DNA of 64,000 nucleotides, taken from positions 2,106,420 to 2,170,419 of the forward strand of contig OX457028.1 of the NCBI GenBank assembly GCA_949752745.1. Reading direction: 5' to 3'. This DNA comes from Protula sp. h YS-2021 (lineage: Eukaryota; Annelida; Polychaeta; Sabellida; Serpulidae). Positions 44,479 to 52,756 of the stretch are shown here, one piece after another. Numbering within the stretch: position 1 is the stretch's first letter; every line of letters begins with the position of its first letter. Both the position numbers and the translations under genes were made by a program. The notes beneath the pieces are model-generated. The model saw only the letters and a list, made by a program, of their open reading frames with translations. It was not told the origin of the DNA and made no database searches.

Positions 44479-45723
44479 CTGCTGTACAGACCGTGTATAC
44501 GGATTACAGGGTACCTGCTGTACAGACCGTATATACGGATAACAGGGTACCTGCTGTACAGACCGTATATACGGATTACAGGGTACCTTCTGTACAGACC
44601 GTATATACGGATTACAGGGTACCTTCTGTACAGACCGTATATACGGATTACAGGGTACCTTCTGTACAGACCGTATATACGGTTTACAGGGTACCTGCTG
44701 TACAGACCGTATATACGGATAACAGGGTACCTGCTGTACAGACCGTATATACGGATTACAGGGTACCTTCTGTACAGACCGTATATACGGAGTACAGGGT
44801 ACCTGCTGTACAGACCGTATATACGGATAACAGGGTACCTGCTGTACAGGCGATATACGGATTGCAGGGTACCTGCTGTACAGACCGTATATACGGATTA
44901 CAGGGTACCTGCTGTACAGACCGTATATACGGATTACAGGGTACCTTCTGTACAGACCGTATATACGGAGTACAGGGTACCTGCTGTACAGACCGTATAT
45001 ACGGATAACAGGGTACCTGCTGTACAGACCGTATATACGGATTACAGGGTACCTTCTGTACAGACCGTATATACGGAGTACAGGGTACCTGCTGTACAGA
45101 CCGTATATACGGATAACAGGGTACCTGCTGTACAGGCGATATACGGATTGCAGGGTACCTGCTGTACAGACCGTATATACGGATTACAGGGTACCTGCTG
45201 TACAGACCGTATATACGGATTACAGGGTACCTGCTGTACAGACCGTATATACGGATTACAGGGTACCTGCTGTACAGACCGTATACAGGGGCCCCTCGTT
45301 AATTCGTCCTCGGTTAATTCGGTCCCTCGGCTAATTCGTACCAATTCCGTCGGTCCCGATTTTGGGACCCATTCACTTCTATGTAAAAGTACGAATTAAC
45401 GAGGACTCGGATAATTCGTCTCAAAATTTACCCTCATTTTTTTTTCTGTTCCGGTCTTTTATCAATGCAGAGCCATACAAATTGGGCATGCCACACAGTT
45501 AAAACAACACGTTACTCAGGCATCATGTGTAACGAGATGAAGGGGTTGCATAATGGGCATTTTGGGGCAGCATTGATGGGGGTTTAGGGATTATGATTGA
45601 CGTGGTCTACTCAATACACCGAGTGTCTTAGTGTGCACAGCGTTTTCACTGGCCACTAATCCGGAGCATCGTCTGTCACGTACTATGCAGCAGCTTAAGA
45701 TGCCTTTTATTGTCCGGAGCGCG

Positions 45724-45731
45724 TATATAAA
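45724..45731 (+). promoter_or_regulatory. TATA box of the deleted pogo-type transposase
   Basis: TATATAAA within GCGTATATAAATTG, 42 bp upstream of the ATG at 45766. Spacing and context fit a polymerase II core promoter retained from the parent element. Confidence 0.5.
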
Positions 45732-45765
45732 TTGTGAATAGTGGTCAAGCATTTCTACTTGCAAA

Positions 45766-45845
45766 ATGGCATCAAAACGAAAACACAATGAGTACACAAT
45801 GGACCTTGAGTTCATCATTGTTTTTGTCCATTCGAAAATTTGACC
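45766..45845 (+). pseudogene. Remnant of the pogo-type transposase N-terminus
   Basis: ATG opens MASKRKHNEYTMDLEFIIV and then degenerates to a stop just before the right sub-terminal repeat. M-x-x-KRK followed by YT(M/L)xxE/KxxII is the start of the CENP-B-type N-terminal helix-turn-helix of pogo/Tigger/jerky transposases. Only the first ~17 codons remain. Confidence 0.55.
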
Positions 45846-47409
45846 CCCGGTTAATTGGTACCCTCGGTTAATTCGTACTTTTTCCCTTGGTCCCGAGGAG
45901 TACGAATTAACGAGGGGCCCCTGTATACGGATTACAGGGTACCTTCTGTACAGACCGTATATACGGATAACAGGGTACCTGCTGTACAGACCGTATATAC
46001 GGATTACAGGGTACCTGCTGTACAGACCGTATATACGGATTACAGGGTACCTGCTGTACAGACCGTATATACGGATTACAGGGTACCTGCTGTACAGACC
46101 GTATATACGGATTACAGGGTACCTTCTGTACAGACCGTATATACGGATTACAGGGTACCTGCTGTACAGACCGTATATACGGATTACAGGGTACCTGCTG
46201 TACAGACCGTATATACGGATTACAGGGTACAGGGTACGGATTATAGGGTACCTGCTGTACAGACCGTATATACGGATTACAGGGTACCTGCTGTGCAGGC
46301 CGTATATACGGATAACAGGGTACCTGCTGTACAGACCGTATATACGGATTACAGGGTACCTTCTGTACAGACCGTATATACGGATTACAGGGTACCTGCT
46401 GTACAGACCGTATATACGGATAACAGGGTACCTGCTGTACAGACCGTATATACGGATTACAGGGTACCTGCTGTACAGACCGTATATACGGATTACAGGG
46501 TACCTGCTGTACAGACCGTATATACGGATTACAGGGTACCTTCTGTACAGACCGTATATACGGATTACAGGGTACCTGCTGTACAGACCGTATATACGGA
46601 TTACAGGGTACCTGCTGTACAGACCGTATATACGGATTACAGGGTACCTGCTGTACAGACCGTATATACGGATTACAGGGTACCTTCTGTACAGACCGTA
46701 TATACGGATTACAGGGTACCTGCTGTACAGACCGTATATACGGATTACAGGGTACCTTCTGTACAGACCGTATATACGGATTACAGGGTACCTGCTGTAC
46801 AGACCGTATATACGGATTACAGGGTACCTGCTGTACAGACCGTATATACGGATTACAGGGTACCTGCTGTACAGACCGTATATACGGATTACAGGGTACC
46901 TGCTGTACAGACCGTATATACGGATTACAGGGTACCTGCTGTACAGACCGTATATACGGATTACAGGGTACCTGCTGTACAGACCGTATATACGGATTAC
47001 AGGGTACCTGCTGTACAGACCGTATATACGGATTACAGGGTACCTGCTGTACAGACCGTATATACGGATTACAGGGTACCTGCTGTACAGACCGTATATA
47101 CGGATTACAGGGTACCTGCTGTACAGACCGTATATACGGATTACAGGGTACCTGCTGTACAGACCGTATATACGGATTACAGGGTACCTGCTGTACAGAC
47201 CGTATATACGGATTACAGGGTACCTGCTGTACAGACCGTATATACGGATTACAGGGTACCTGCTGTACAGACCGTATATACGGATTACAGGGTACCTGCT
47301 GTACAGGCCGTATATACATGCGACGATGGGAGTGGCCTCAGGAGTTCAAATCTCAAACTATAATAATAATTATGATTTAAAAATTTCAATAATAAAGGAA
47401 GTGTAGGGT

Positions 47410-47655
47410 GGGGGAGGGGCTTTTCCGGGGTGCAAAAAAGGAAAGGCTTTTCGTTGGGCGAAGAGGGGGGGGGGTCTTTTCGCCAGGCGGAGAGGAGAGG
47501 GGGGCTTTTCGCCGGGCGAAGAGGGGAGGGGGGCTTTTCGCCTTGCAAAGAGGGGGGGAAGGGCTTTTCGCCGGGCGAAGAGGGGAGGGGGCTTTTCGCC
47601 TTGCAAAGAGGGGGGAAAGGCTTTTCGCCGGGCGAAGAGAGGGGGGGGGAGCTTT
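47410..47655. repeat. Purine-rich minisatellite with alternating hairpin units
   Basis: Units of ~29 bp, GGGCTTTTCGCC followed by GGGCGAAGAGGGG or by TTGCAAAGAGGGG, alternate and form a ~58-bp dimer. The first type contains a TTCGCC-GGGCGAA inverted pair. It starts ~90 bp after the 36-bp satellite. ORFs in three frames (Gly/Arg/Glu-rich) are artefacts. Confidence 0.8.
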
Positions 47656-47659
47656 ACGC

Positions 47660-48359
47660 CATTTACTATTCAGAAAGCAGGACTTGCTTGGGCGATTTCA
47701 GACTATTTACAATCAGCTACGAGAACGGGATGCAAATGTCATTCACGGGATAAATGTTGTTTCCGGGAGGTGGCGACAATTCGGGTACAGATTACATGTA
47801 GATTTTGTGTCAACGTTAAAATAAACCGATTCACGTACCGGTTTCAGTTACAGGTTGTTTTTTTTTTACTCGATTTTTTTAGACTGGGCCGGGTCATGTG
47901 TTTTTTGTTTATTTTGGTGACCTGGGTGAAGGATGACAAACAAGGTTATTTTTTCATGGCCTGAAGAAAAGTCAACAAAAATGCAAAATTTCCCATCATG
48001 AAACTCGCCACTAAACTAAATTTTTGAAGAACAGAATTTTCTTAAAGATCTTTTTTTTTTTTTTTTTGTCATTTATTTTTGAGGACCATTTGTTCCTCAT
48101 GTATGCACGATTCAGTCCCCTCTAAGAATGCGCCTCATTTCTTTCATGTTTGTGGGATGTTTGCGTGGAGTAAACCTGTGCGGTCAGCAATAGTTAATTC
48201 TTATACAAACAAATGAAAACATCACGCTCTTTATTTTATATAAACACATTATATGAAATTGTACTACATTTCTAAGGACTGTGTAATAGAAATAACATTA
48301 TAACAAAAAAAAAAAAAATAATGGGGAAGAACACTGTTACCACACTGACCTGCCGTTAT
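47660..48359. other. Unassigned intronic stretch
   Basis: Contains a poly-T run at 48049-48067 and a poly-A run near 48307-48319. No exon recognised. Confidence 0.3.
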
Positions 48360-48367
48360 CTTGGTTT

Positions 48368-48413
48368 TGATCCCCCTCCCCCCCTCCCCCCCTCCCCCCC
48401 TCCCCCCCCCCTT
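48368..48413. repeat. Homopyrimidine (CCCCCTCC)n tract
   Basis: An uninterrupted C/T tract; the complementary strand is G4-prone (runs of five or more G). Confidence 0.9.
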
Positions 48414-48490
48414 CACAAGTAGAAAACGCCTTCAAGAAATAAAGTTCATAAAACGCCTGTAAGAAATACAGTTCTTCGTTTGTAAACTGC

Positions 48491-48697
48491 TTATGCAGAG
48501 CACAGTTCGCACAAAAATCTGTCCGTTGGGCCAGTGACACAGGTCGGGTGGAAACGTTCCTTGTACATGTTGCAAACGATAGTTGCGTCCCAGCTGTCTG
48601 GCGGGCGACACAAACAGACATTGGCTGCCGATAGTGTGCAAGTACCTGAGATCTTTACTGGTTGTGGATCCATTAATCCATCCATTGAATCATACAA
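48491..48697 (-). pseudogene. Degenerate PHD-finger-like fragment
   Basis: The frame contains NVCLCRPPDSWDATIVCN, then MYKERFHPTCV and DRFLCELC. Spacing C-x-C ... C-x2-Y ... H-x2-C ... C-x2-C follows a PHD zinc finger with one ligand changed (Tyr where Cys is expected). Such PHD-like segments are found in host chromatin proteins and in some LINE ORF1 proteins. It is antisense in intron 1 of the CHTF18-like gene and isolated, so a transposon or retro-fragment is likely. Confidence 0.4.
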
Positions 48698-49000
48698 TAA
48701 GATGTTCCTCTTAAAAGAGATCAGGGCTTGTTTGGTTTTGATGTCCAGTTATTTCTGGAAACAGAACTGAGGAAAACTTTAAAATAGCCCCGATAAGTAA
48801 AAAACTAGTGGTGGAATTTTACTCATGCTTACCCCTCTATTAATTCTCATTGGATAAAAGAGGTTTATTAACCACCAATGATGATCGTGTGCTCTGTTTA
48901 TTTAAAGGATTTCGCATTTTCCAACATATTTTCCTTATGCACAGTTGCGTCCTCAGTTCTTGTCGTTATAAAGGGATACATGGCGCATCTATGCATGGAC

Positions 49001-49432
49001 TCAACTGTGCATACCGGTAGGAACTTTGAAGTTTGACAAAAACTGGAATAAATTGTACTTAATAACTGAATTGTCAAAGCATTCATTTCTCTCAGTCTTT
49101 TTCATATAGTTATAAAATTTTAATCGAAAGTTTCTTAGGTGCTTCTCCACCTGGACTTTGCCTTTTTTTCGCAAATGACAAAAAAAAATGCTGAAATTGT
49201 GGAATTTTAAACATTTTGTAAAACTGTGTAAATGTCGGTAAATACATGAATCGTCAAAACCCAACCTCTCCAACATCCGTTTTCGGGTAGCTTCCACTCG
49301 GGAAAACTCGTTTTTGTGTGTCAAAATTATGAAAAAGTTACGTTCAGAAACAAAGTTCTTCATTTTTTGGCCTAATAGTATCCGTTTCAGACTTTTTCTC
49401 TCTTTCCTTGTTTGGTAACTCGACTGGGTCAT
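49001..49432 (-). CDS. Unidentified 143-codon frame
   Basis: A long frame for AT-rich sequence: basic throughout, with TRKRMLERLGFDDSCIYRHL, FHNFSIFFCHLRKKGKVQ and RLKFYNYMKKTERNECFD. No family recognised and no splice sites or element ends located. It may be part of an unrecognised transposon; chance cannot be excluded. Confidence 0.2.
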   Translation of the reverse strand: MTQSSYQTRKERKSLKRILLGQKMKNFVSERNFFIILTHKNEFSRVEATRKRMLERLGFDDSCIYRHLHSFTKCLKFHNFSIFFCHLRKKGKVQVEKHLRNFRLKFYNYMKKTERNECFDNSVIKYNLFQFLSNFKVPTGMHS

Positions 49433-49454
49433 GTCCTTGGTGATGCTTGTTGTA

Positions 49455-49640
49455 TTATCTTTTTTTTTTTTGTTTTTTGTTTGTTTTTTTTTTTTTTTGT
49501 TTTGTTTTTTGTTTTTTGTTTTTTTTTCTGGGGGGGGGGGGGGGGTGATTTAAATAAAAAAATAAAAAAATCCGATTTAAATAAAAACAATAAAAAAATC
49601 ATGATTTTTTTAAAATCCGATTTTTTTTCCAGCCCTGAAC
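49455..49640. repeat. Low-complexity T/G/A tract
   Basis: TTTTTTGTTTTTTG runs, a G14-like run near 49530-49546 and an AATAAAAAAATC/GATTTTTTTAAAATC palindromic AT region. Confidence 0.85.
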
Positions 49641-49659
49641 CTAATACTAAATGTCGCTC

Positions 49660-50325
49660 GCGCTAGTCGCTCGCATATGTCGCAATTTGGGAATCACTTA
49701 CCTTTATTTGTCAAAAAAAAAAAAAATTGCAAAGTGTTTTTACTCGGATGAAAATTACGTGGCAGATTTTCCTTTGCTTGAATTAATATATATATATATA
49801 TTGTATAATGACGAATTGCTCGTGCCAACGCCCGTGTCTAATCGCTTTCAAATTTGGCACAGTTTTTCACGAACTGTCGCGCGGTGGTCCCAATTTTAGT
49901 CACAGTAAAGATGAATACTGATTTAGGTATTTCTTTTTTTTTGGTTTGTGGTAAGATTGTGTCCGGCTGGGTGTCGTGTAACTTGTTGTTGAATTACATT
50001 TAAATGTTATAAAAATCAGACATCCCGAAAATACTAAGTTAGAAAGACGTTCTTATGATCAAAATGAATCATCGCTTAAAATATAAAGCAGACTTCGCGC
50101 TGGGTTCTCAGGAAAGTGACTCGAAAAAAGGAAAGTGTGACTCAGTTGGGTCCAGAAAGACTCGGTGGGTTCCGAAAAAGTGAGTTATTTCGTAAAAAAA
50201 TGCCCAAAAAGTGGACAGAAACCCCCGCCAACGCGAACCCTGATAAAGTGTTCGGTTGTTGTGGTAATTTCAATGGCAACGGCATGTCTAGTCTTAAATG
50301 TATTTATGTGCGATTTTACAATCAG
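49660..50325. other. Unassigned end of intron 1
   Basis: No feature apart from a small (TA)n at 49787-49800. The ORFs at 50116-50337 and 50165-50422 run through the intron/exon border and are artefacts in part. Confidence 0.3.
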
Positions 50326-50418
50326 GCAACTACGTGAAAGGAAAAAAGAGCCTGGATTTTTCTACGCCTTCGACAAAGCGGACCAAGTCGTTCGGTGGAC
50401 AGGCCAACCAGCAGGACG
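50326..50418 (+). CDS. CHTF18: CHTF18-like gene, exon 2
   Basis: Acceptor TTTTACAATCAG (AG 50324-50325) and strong donor GACG/GTGAGT (GT 50419-50420) bound a 93-bp exon, phase 1 to 1. In the frame set by exon 1 it encodes NYVKGKKSLDFSTPSTKR followed by TKSFGGQANQQD, a Ser/Thr/Lys-rich, probably disordered segment of the kind found in the CHTF18 N-terminus. It joins in frame with exon 3. The alternative frames do not keep the phase on both sides. Confidence 0.55.
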
Positions 50419-50497
50419 GTGAGTAACGGTGATGTGCTTACCACAGACAGGAGGGTCGCGTTATAACGACATCGGTTATGGCGACATCGGTTATGAC

Positions 50498-50832
50498 CAG
50501 GGGTGCACATAAGGATTTTTTGACCTTCGCCAATTTGGCGAAAGACGTTCAGCTCACCTTCACCAATTCGAATTCACCCTCGCCAAATTAACCCTCTTAC
50601 TATGACTGTAACTTAATTTGTTTATTGCATATAAACTATACATCTTCTTAACTATATTGTCCAGTTTATGTCTTTATAGGGCTACATCGGTAGTAACTCA
50701 GTCCTGACCGATTTTTAGCTTTCATCTAAAGCGTTTAACTTTTCATCAAGTTTGATCATGAAAATATTCACGTTCGCCAAATGGATTTCACCTTCACCAT
50801 GGCGAAATGCGAAGGTCTTATGTGCACCCCTG
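50498..50832. mobile_element. 335-bp hAT-type MITE in intron 2, exact 8-bp TSD
   Basis: Left end CAGGGGTGCACATAAG; the right end is its exact inverse, CTTATGTGCACCCCTG. GTTATGAC stands on both sides (50490-50497, 50833-50840), the 8-bp duplication of hAT elements. Sub-terminal ACCTTCGCCA/TGGCGAAxG motifs are inverted too. It sits in a short GACGACATCGGTTAT tandem repeat. Confidence 0.85.
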
Positions 50833-50840
50833 GTTATGAC

Positions 50841-51178
50841 GACATCGGTTATGACGACAGAATGCTCCCACTCCCGTACATTCGGAATTTAAAGCTTATT
50901 AAAGACACATTTCTTTTGTAACATATAAAAGGACTGTAAAATTTTTTTTTTTTTGAAAAAAAAAAGAAATATAAATCCGCCATCAAAGGAGTGTGCGAGC
51001 CTTTCACATAAATTTTCTCTCTTTACCGCTAAAATTTTAATTCTTTTTTCACTGGATTTATTTTTCAGTGGTTAGGTTCTTTCTCTGTTTTCTTTACATT
51101 TTTTTTTTGTCTTATTTACGACACTGTCACAGACATGACCTATTTACGGCAGTTGTTTCTTGTATGGTACCTGTGTAG
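50841..51178. other. Rest of intron 2
   Basis: A/T runs and a pyrimidine-rich stretch before the exon 3 acceptor; nothing else seen. Confidence 0.4.
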
Positions 51179-51346
51179 AAAGCCTGCTCATAGAACCGCT
51201 GGAACAATCGGTAGAAGAGGGGGAGGCTTCCTGGAGCCAGGGCAAGAGAAAACGAACTCCAGACGATACCTACCGGGATTTGTCAGACGACGAGCAAGAT
51301 CCGGACAAAGAAAACAAGGACGTGGATGATATTCCGGATTTGAAAG
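51179..51346 (+). CDS. CHTF18: CHTF18-like gene, exon 3
   Basis: Acceptor CTGTGTAG (AG 51177-51178), donor AAAG/GTTTTT (GT 51347-51348); 168 bp, phase 1 to 1. Codes for SLLIEPLEQSVEEGEASWSQ, GKRKRTPDDTYRDLSDDEQ and DKENKDVDDIPDLK: a basic nuclear-localisation-like KRKR then an acidic patch. Two other AGs upstream (51131, 51151) put the exon out of phase. The acidic/basic alternation matches the poorly conserved N-terminal region of CHTF18. Confidence 0.55.
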
Positions 51347-51705
51347 GTTTTTGTTTTTTTTTAATCTTTAATAGACGTTTTTGGTAGAAAGTAGGGTTCG
51401 CAATCGCTGACCGAAAAATAGTCACGGATTGAAACTATCGGTGTTCAAAACCGACTCTTCGGTTATTGTTTCAACAGACACTTGTTGCCACTTATTTGAA
51501 TTCCTTACTTCTAGACAACCAAGATGCGTAAAACCAAAATTCTAAGCGTCTCCATTGGCTAACACCAAAGACTTGAGTTTCAACCCTAGCTATTAAAAGT
51601 GTAGCTGTGTCAAAAAAAAAAATGAACATAATTGTATAGAGGTCTAGAATGTTTGAAGACCAGCTAAATATTGTAAGCTGCATGACCGCGTGTTCTTTGT
51701 TTTAG

Positions 51706-51981
51706 CACCAACTAGAAAAAGAGCAAGACTCTTGGAGGAGCAGCCTGTTCCTGATGAGTTCGACGTCACACCTCCTCCTTCTCCGGAACCTCCAAAATCG
51801 TCAAAGCCACCTCAGCCAGAAACTCAGCCAAGTGGCCAAAACCCGGTATCGCAAGGTGACGCAAAGACGGTTGTTAACAGCCGGACAGACAGGCACCCCA
51901 AGATACGACAGGATGTGACGTCACAGGGCCACCACGGCGTGAGGGAGAGCCTCAGTGCTGAGGAGAAACGGCTCACCCAAA
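51706..51981 (+). CDS. CHTF18: CHTF18-like gene, exon 4
   Basis: Acceptor TTTGTTTTAG (AG 51704-51705), strong donor CAAA/GTGAGT (GT 51982-51983); 276 bp, phase 1 to 1. It encodes TRKRARLLEEQPVPDEFDV, then TPPPSPEPPK, and a hydrophilic region ending ESLSAEEKRLTQ. The (V/I)TPPPSPE motif after KRxRL is a marker of animal CHTF18 proteins and the main reason for the assignment. Confidence 0.65.
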
Positions 51982-52139
51982 GTGAGTGTCTAGTGGTGTT
52001 CGGGAATTTCCGGTGGCCTTTTCGGGGAAAAAGGTCACGTGATTCAAAGCATTCAAGGCATTGAAATGATAAGTGTTTGTAGATGCCAACTGCAGGGGGA
52101 CTAGCTGGTGTTGGCTGATTCACTTTCAATGAGCGTGAT

Positions 52140-52600
52140 TTTATTGTAGGCGGGGGGTGAGGGGGGGGGGGGGGTTCTTGCATTATTTTTTTGCGGGAGT
52201 TAGGGGGGGGGAGCCGGCGGTTGGTTTAATTTGCAGGAGAGGGGGGATCGGCGGGGTATTCTTTTGTTTAGTCGGGGAGGGGGTTTGGAGTAAAGAATTT
52301 CTGAATGGTCGGCTGGAAAATGGGTAAAATGCTATACACCGACTTAAAACTTTGTCCCTGTCACAGATTATCACTTTGGGAGGAAGCAAGTACGTTAGGC
52401 GTAGGGGGGGGGGGGGGGGGGTGGGCGTTGGGTGGGGTGGGAGTTGTTGTTTTTTTTATGTGGTTATTACACGCCCGTGTTACAGATTATGACTTCGGGA
52501 GGAAGCGAGTACACAGACGCAGACGAGCGGGGTCACACTGTAGGCAGGGGATGGGGGGGGGAATGGGTGGGGTTGGGGGGTATTTATGTGGTTATTACAC
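52140..52600. repeat. Intron 4: G-runs and two extra copies of the exon 5 start
   Basis: Poly-G tracts (for example 52156-52174, 52407-52426) separate diverged copies of the exon 5 acceptor region: TCACAGATTATCACTTTGGG (~52362) and TTACAGATTATGACTTCGGG (~52480), both followed by AGGAAGC(G/A)AGTAC. The same ~20 bp then opens true exon 5 (52608 on). Spacing is ~118 and ~127 bp. The frames of the two extra copies do not stay open long. Confidence 0.75.
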
Positions 52601-52613
52601 GCCCGTGTTACAG

Positions 52614-52741
52614 ATTATGACTTTGGGAGGAAGCGAGTACACAGGCGTATACCGTACGAGCGGGATTACATCTCCGTGACCAATCAGATCGGCAGGAAGT
52701 TCTACATGGAGCTACGGGACGAGGAAGTCATTGATGCCGAG
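52614..52741 (+). CDS. CHTF18: CHTF18-like gene, exon 5 (last exon seen)
   Basis: Acceptor CGTGTTACAG (AG 52612-52613) and candidate donor GCCGAG/GTGACG (GT 52742). 128 bp, phase 1 to 0. Codes for YDFGRKRVHRRIPYERDYIS followed by VTNQIGRKFYMEL and RDEEVIDAE. The RR-P-x-x-x-DY-xx-VT...x-YL/M-x-L pattern matches the conserved block just before the RFC-like ATPase part of CHTF18. Nothing of the ATPase region follows in this window: the C-rich minisatellite begins 15 bp later and runs into the gap. Confidence 0.65.
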
Positions 52742-52756
52742 GTGACGTTCAGTACG

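Larger units (their letters stand above)
45286..45923. mobile_element. pogo/Tigger-type deletion derivative (TA target) inside the satellite
   Basis: Perfect 22-bp TIRs (45286-45307 and 45902-45923) begin CAGGGGCCCCTCGTTAATTC, followed by sub-terminal TCCTCGGTTAATTCGG copies. The element is bordered by TA on both sides (45284-45285, 45924-45925), and deleting it with one TA restores a normal 36-bp satellite unit. CAG-starting TIRs with TA duplication are typical of pogo/Tigger. The interior keeps a promoter-like region and a transposase start (next entries) but no DDE domain, so it is an internal-deletion derivative. Confidence 0.85.
44479..47317. repeat. 36-bp satellite built of palindromes (~61 units), split by a transposon
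   Basis: The unit is CTGCTGTACAGACCG-TATATACGGATTACAGGGTAC. It contains three perfect palindromes: CTGTACAG, CCGTATATACGG and, across the unit junction, GGTACC. About 22 units lie left of the insertion at 45286-45923 and about 39 right of it. Variants: CTTCTG for CTGCTG, GATAACAG and GAGTACAG for GATTACAG. A deleted variant (CAGGCGATATACGG) at 44851 and 45137 marks a 286-bp eight-unit duplication. The right end (46780-47290) is almost homogeneous. Since 36 is a multiple of three, long frames run on both strands (502 and 470 codons); they are artefacts. Confidence 0.95.

Noticed and set aside
44479..47317. CRISPR-like array (36-bp repeats in tandem)
   Set aside because: There are no unique spacers; the whole unit is repeated head to tail in a eukaryotic intron, so it is a satellite.
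45855..47363. 502-codon plus-strand and 470-codon minus-strand ORFs with YTDYRVPAVQTV-type peptides
   Set aside because: They are open only because the satellite period (36 bp) is a multiple of three; no start context, no splice sites, and the same holds on both strands.
47408..47824. 138- and 107-codon Gly/Glu-rich ORFs
   Set aside because: Produced by the purine-rich minisatellite; no conservation-like features.
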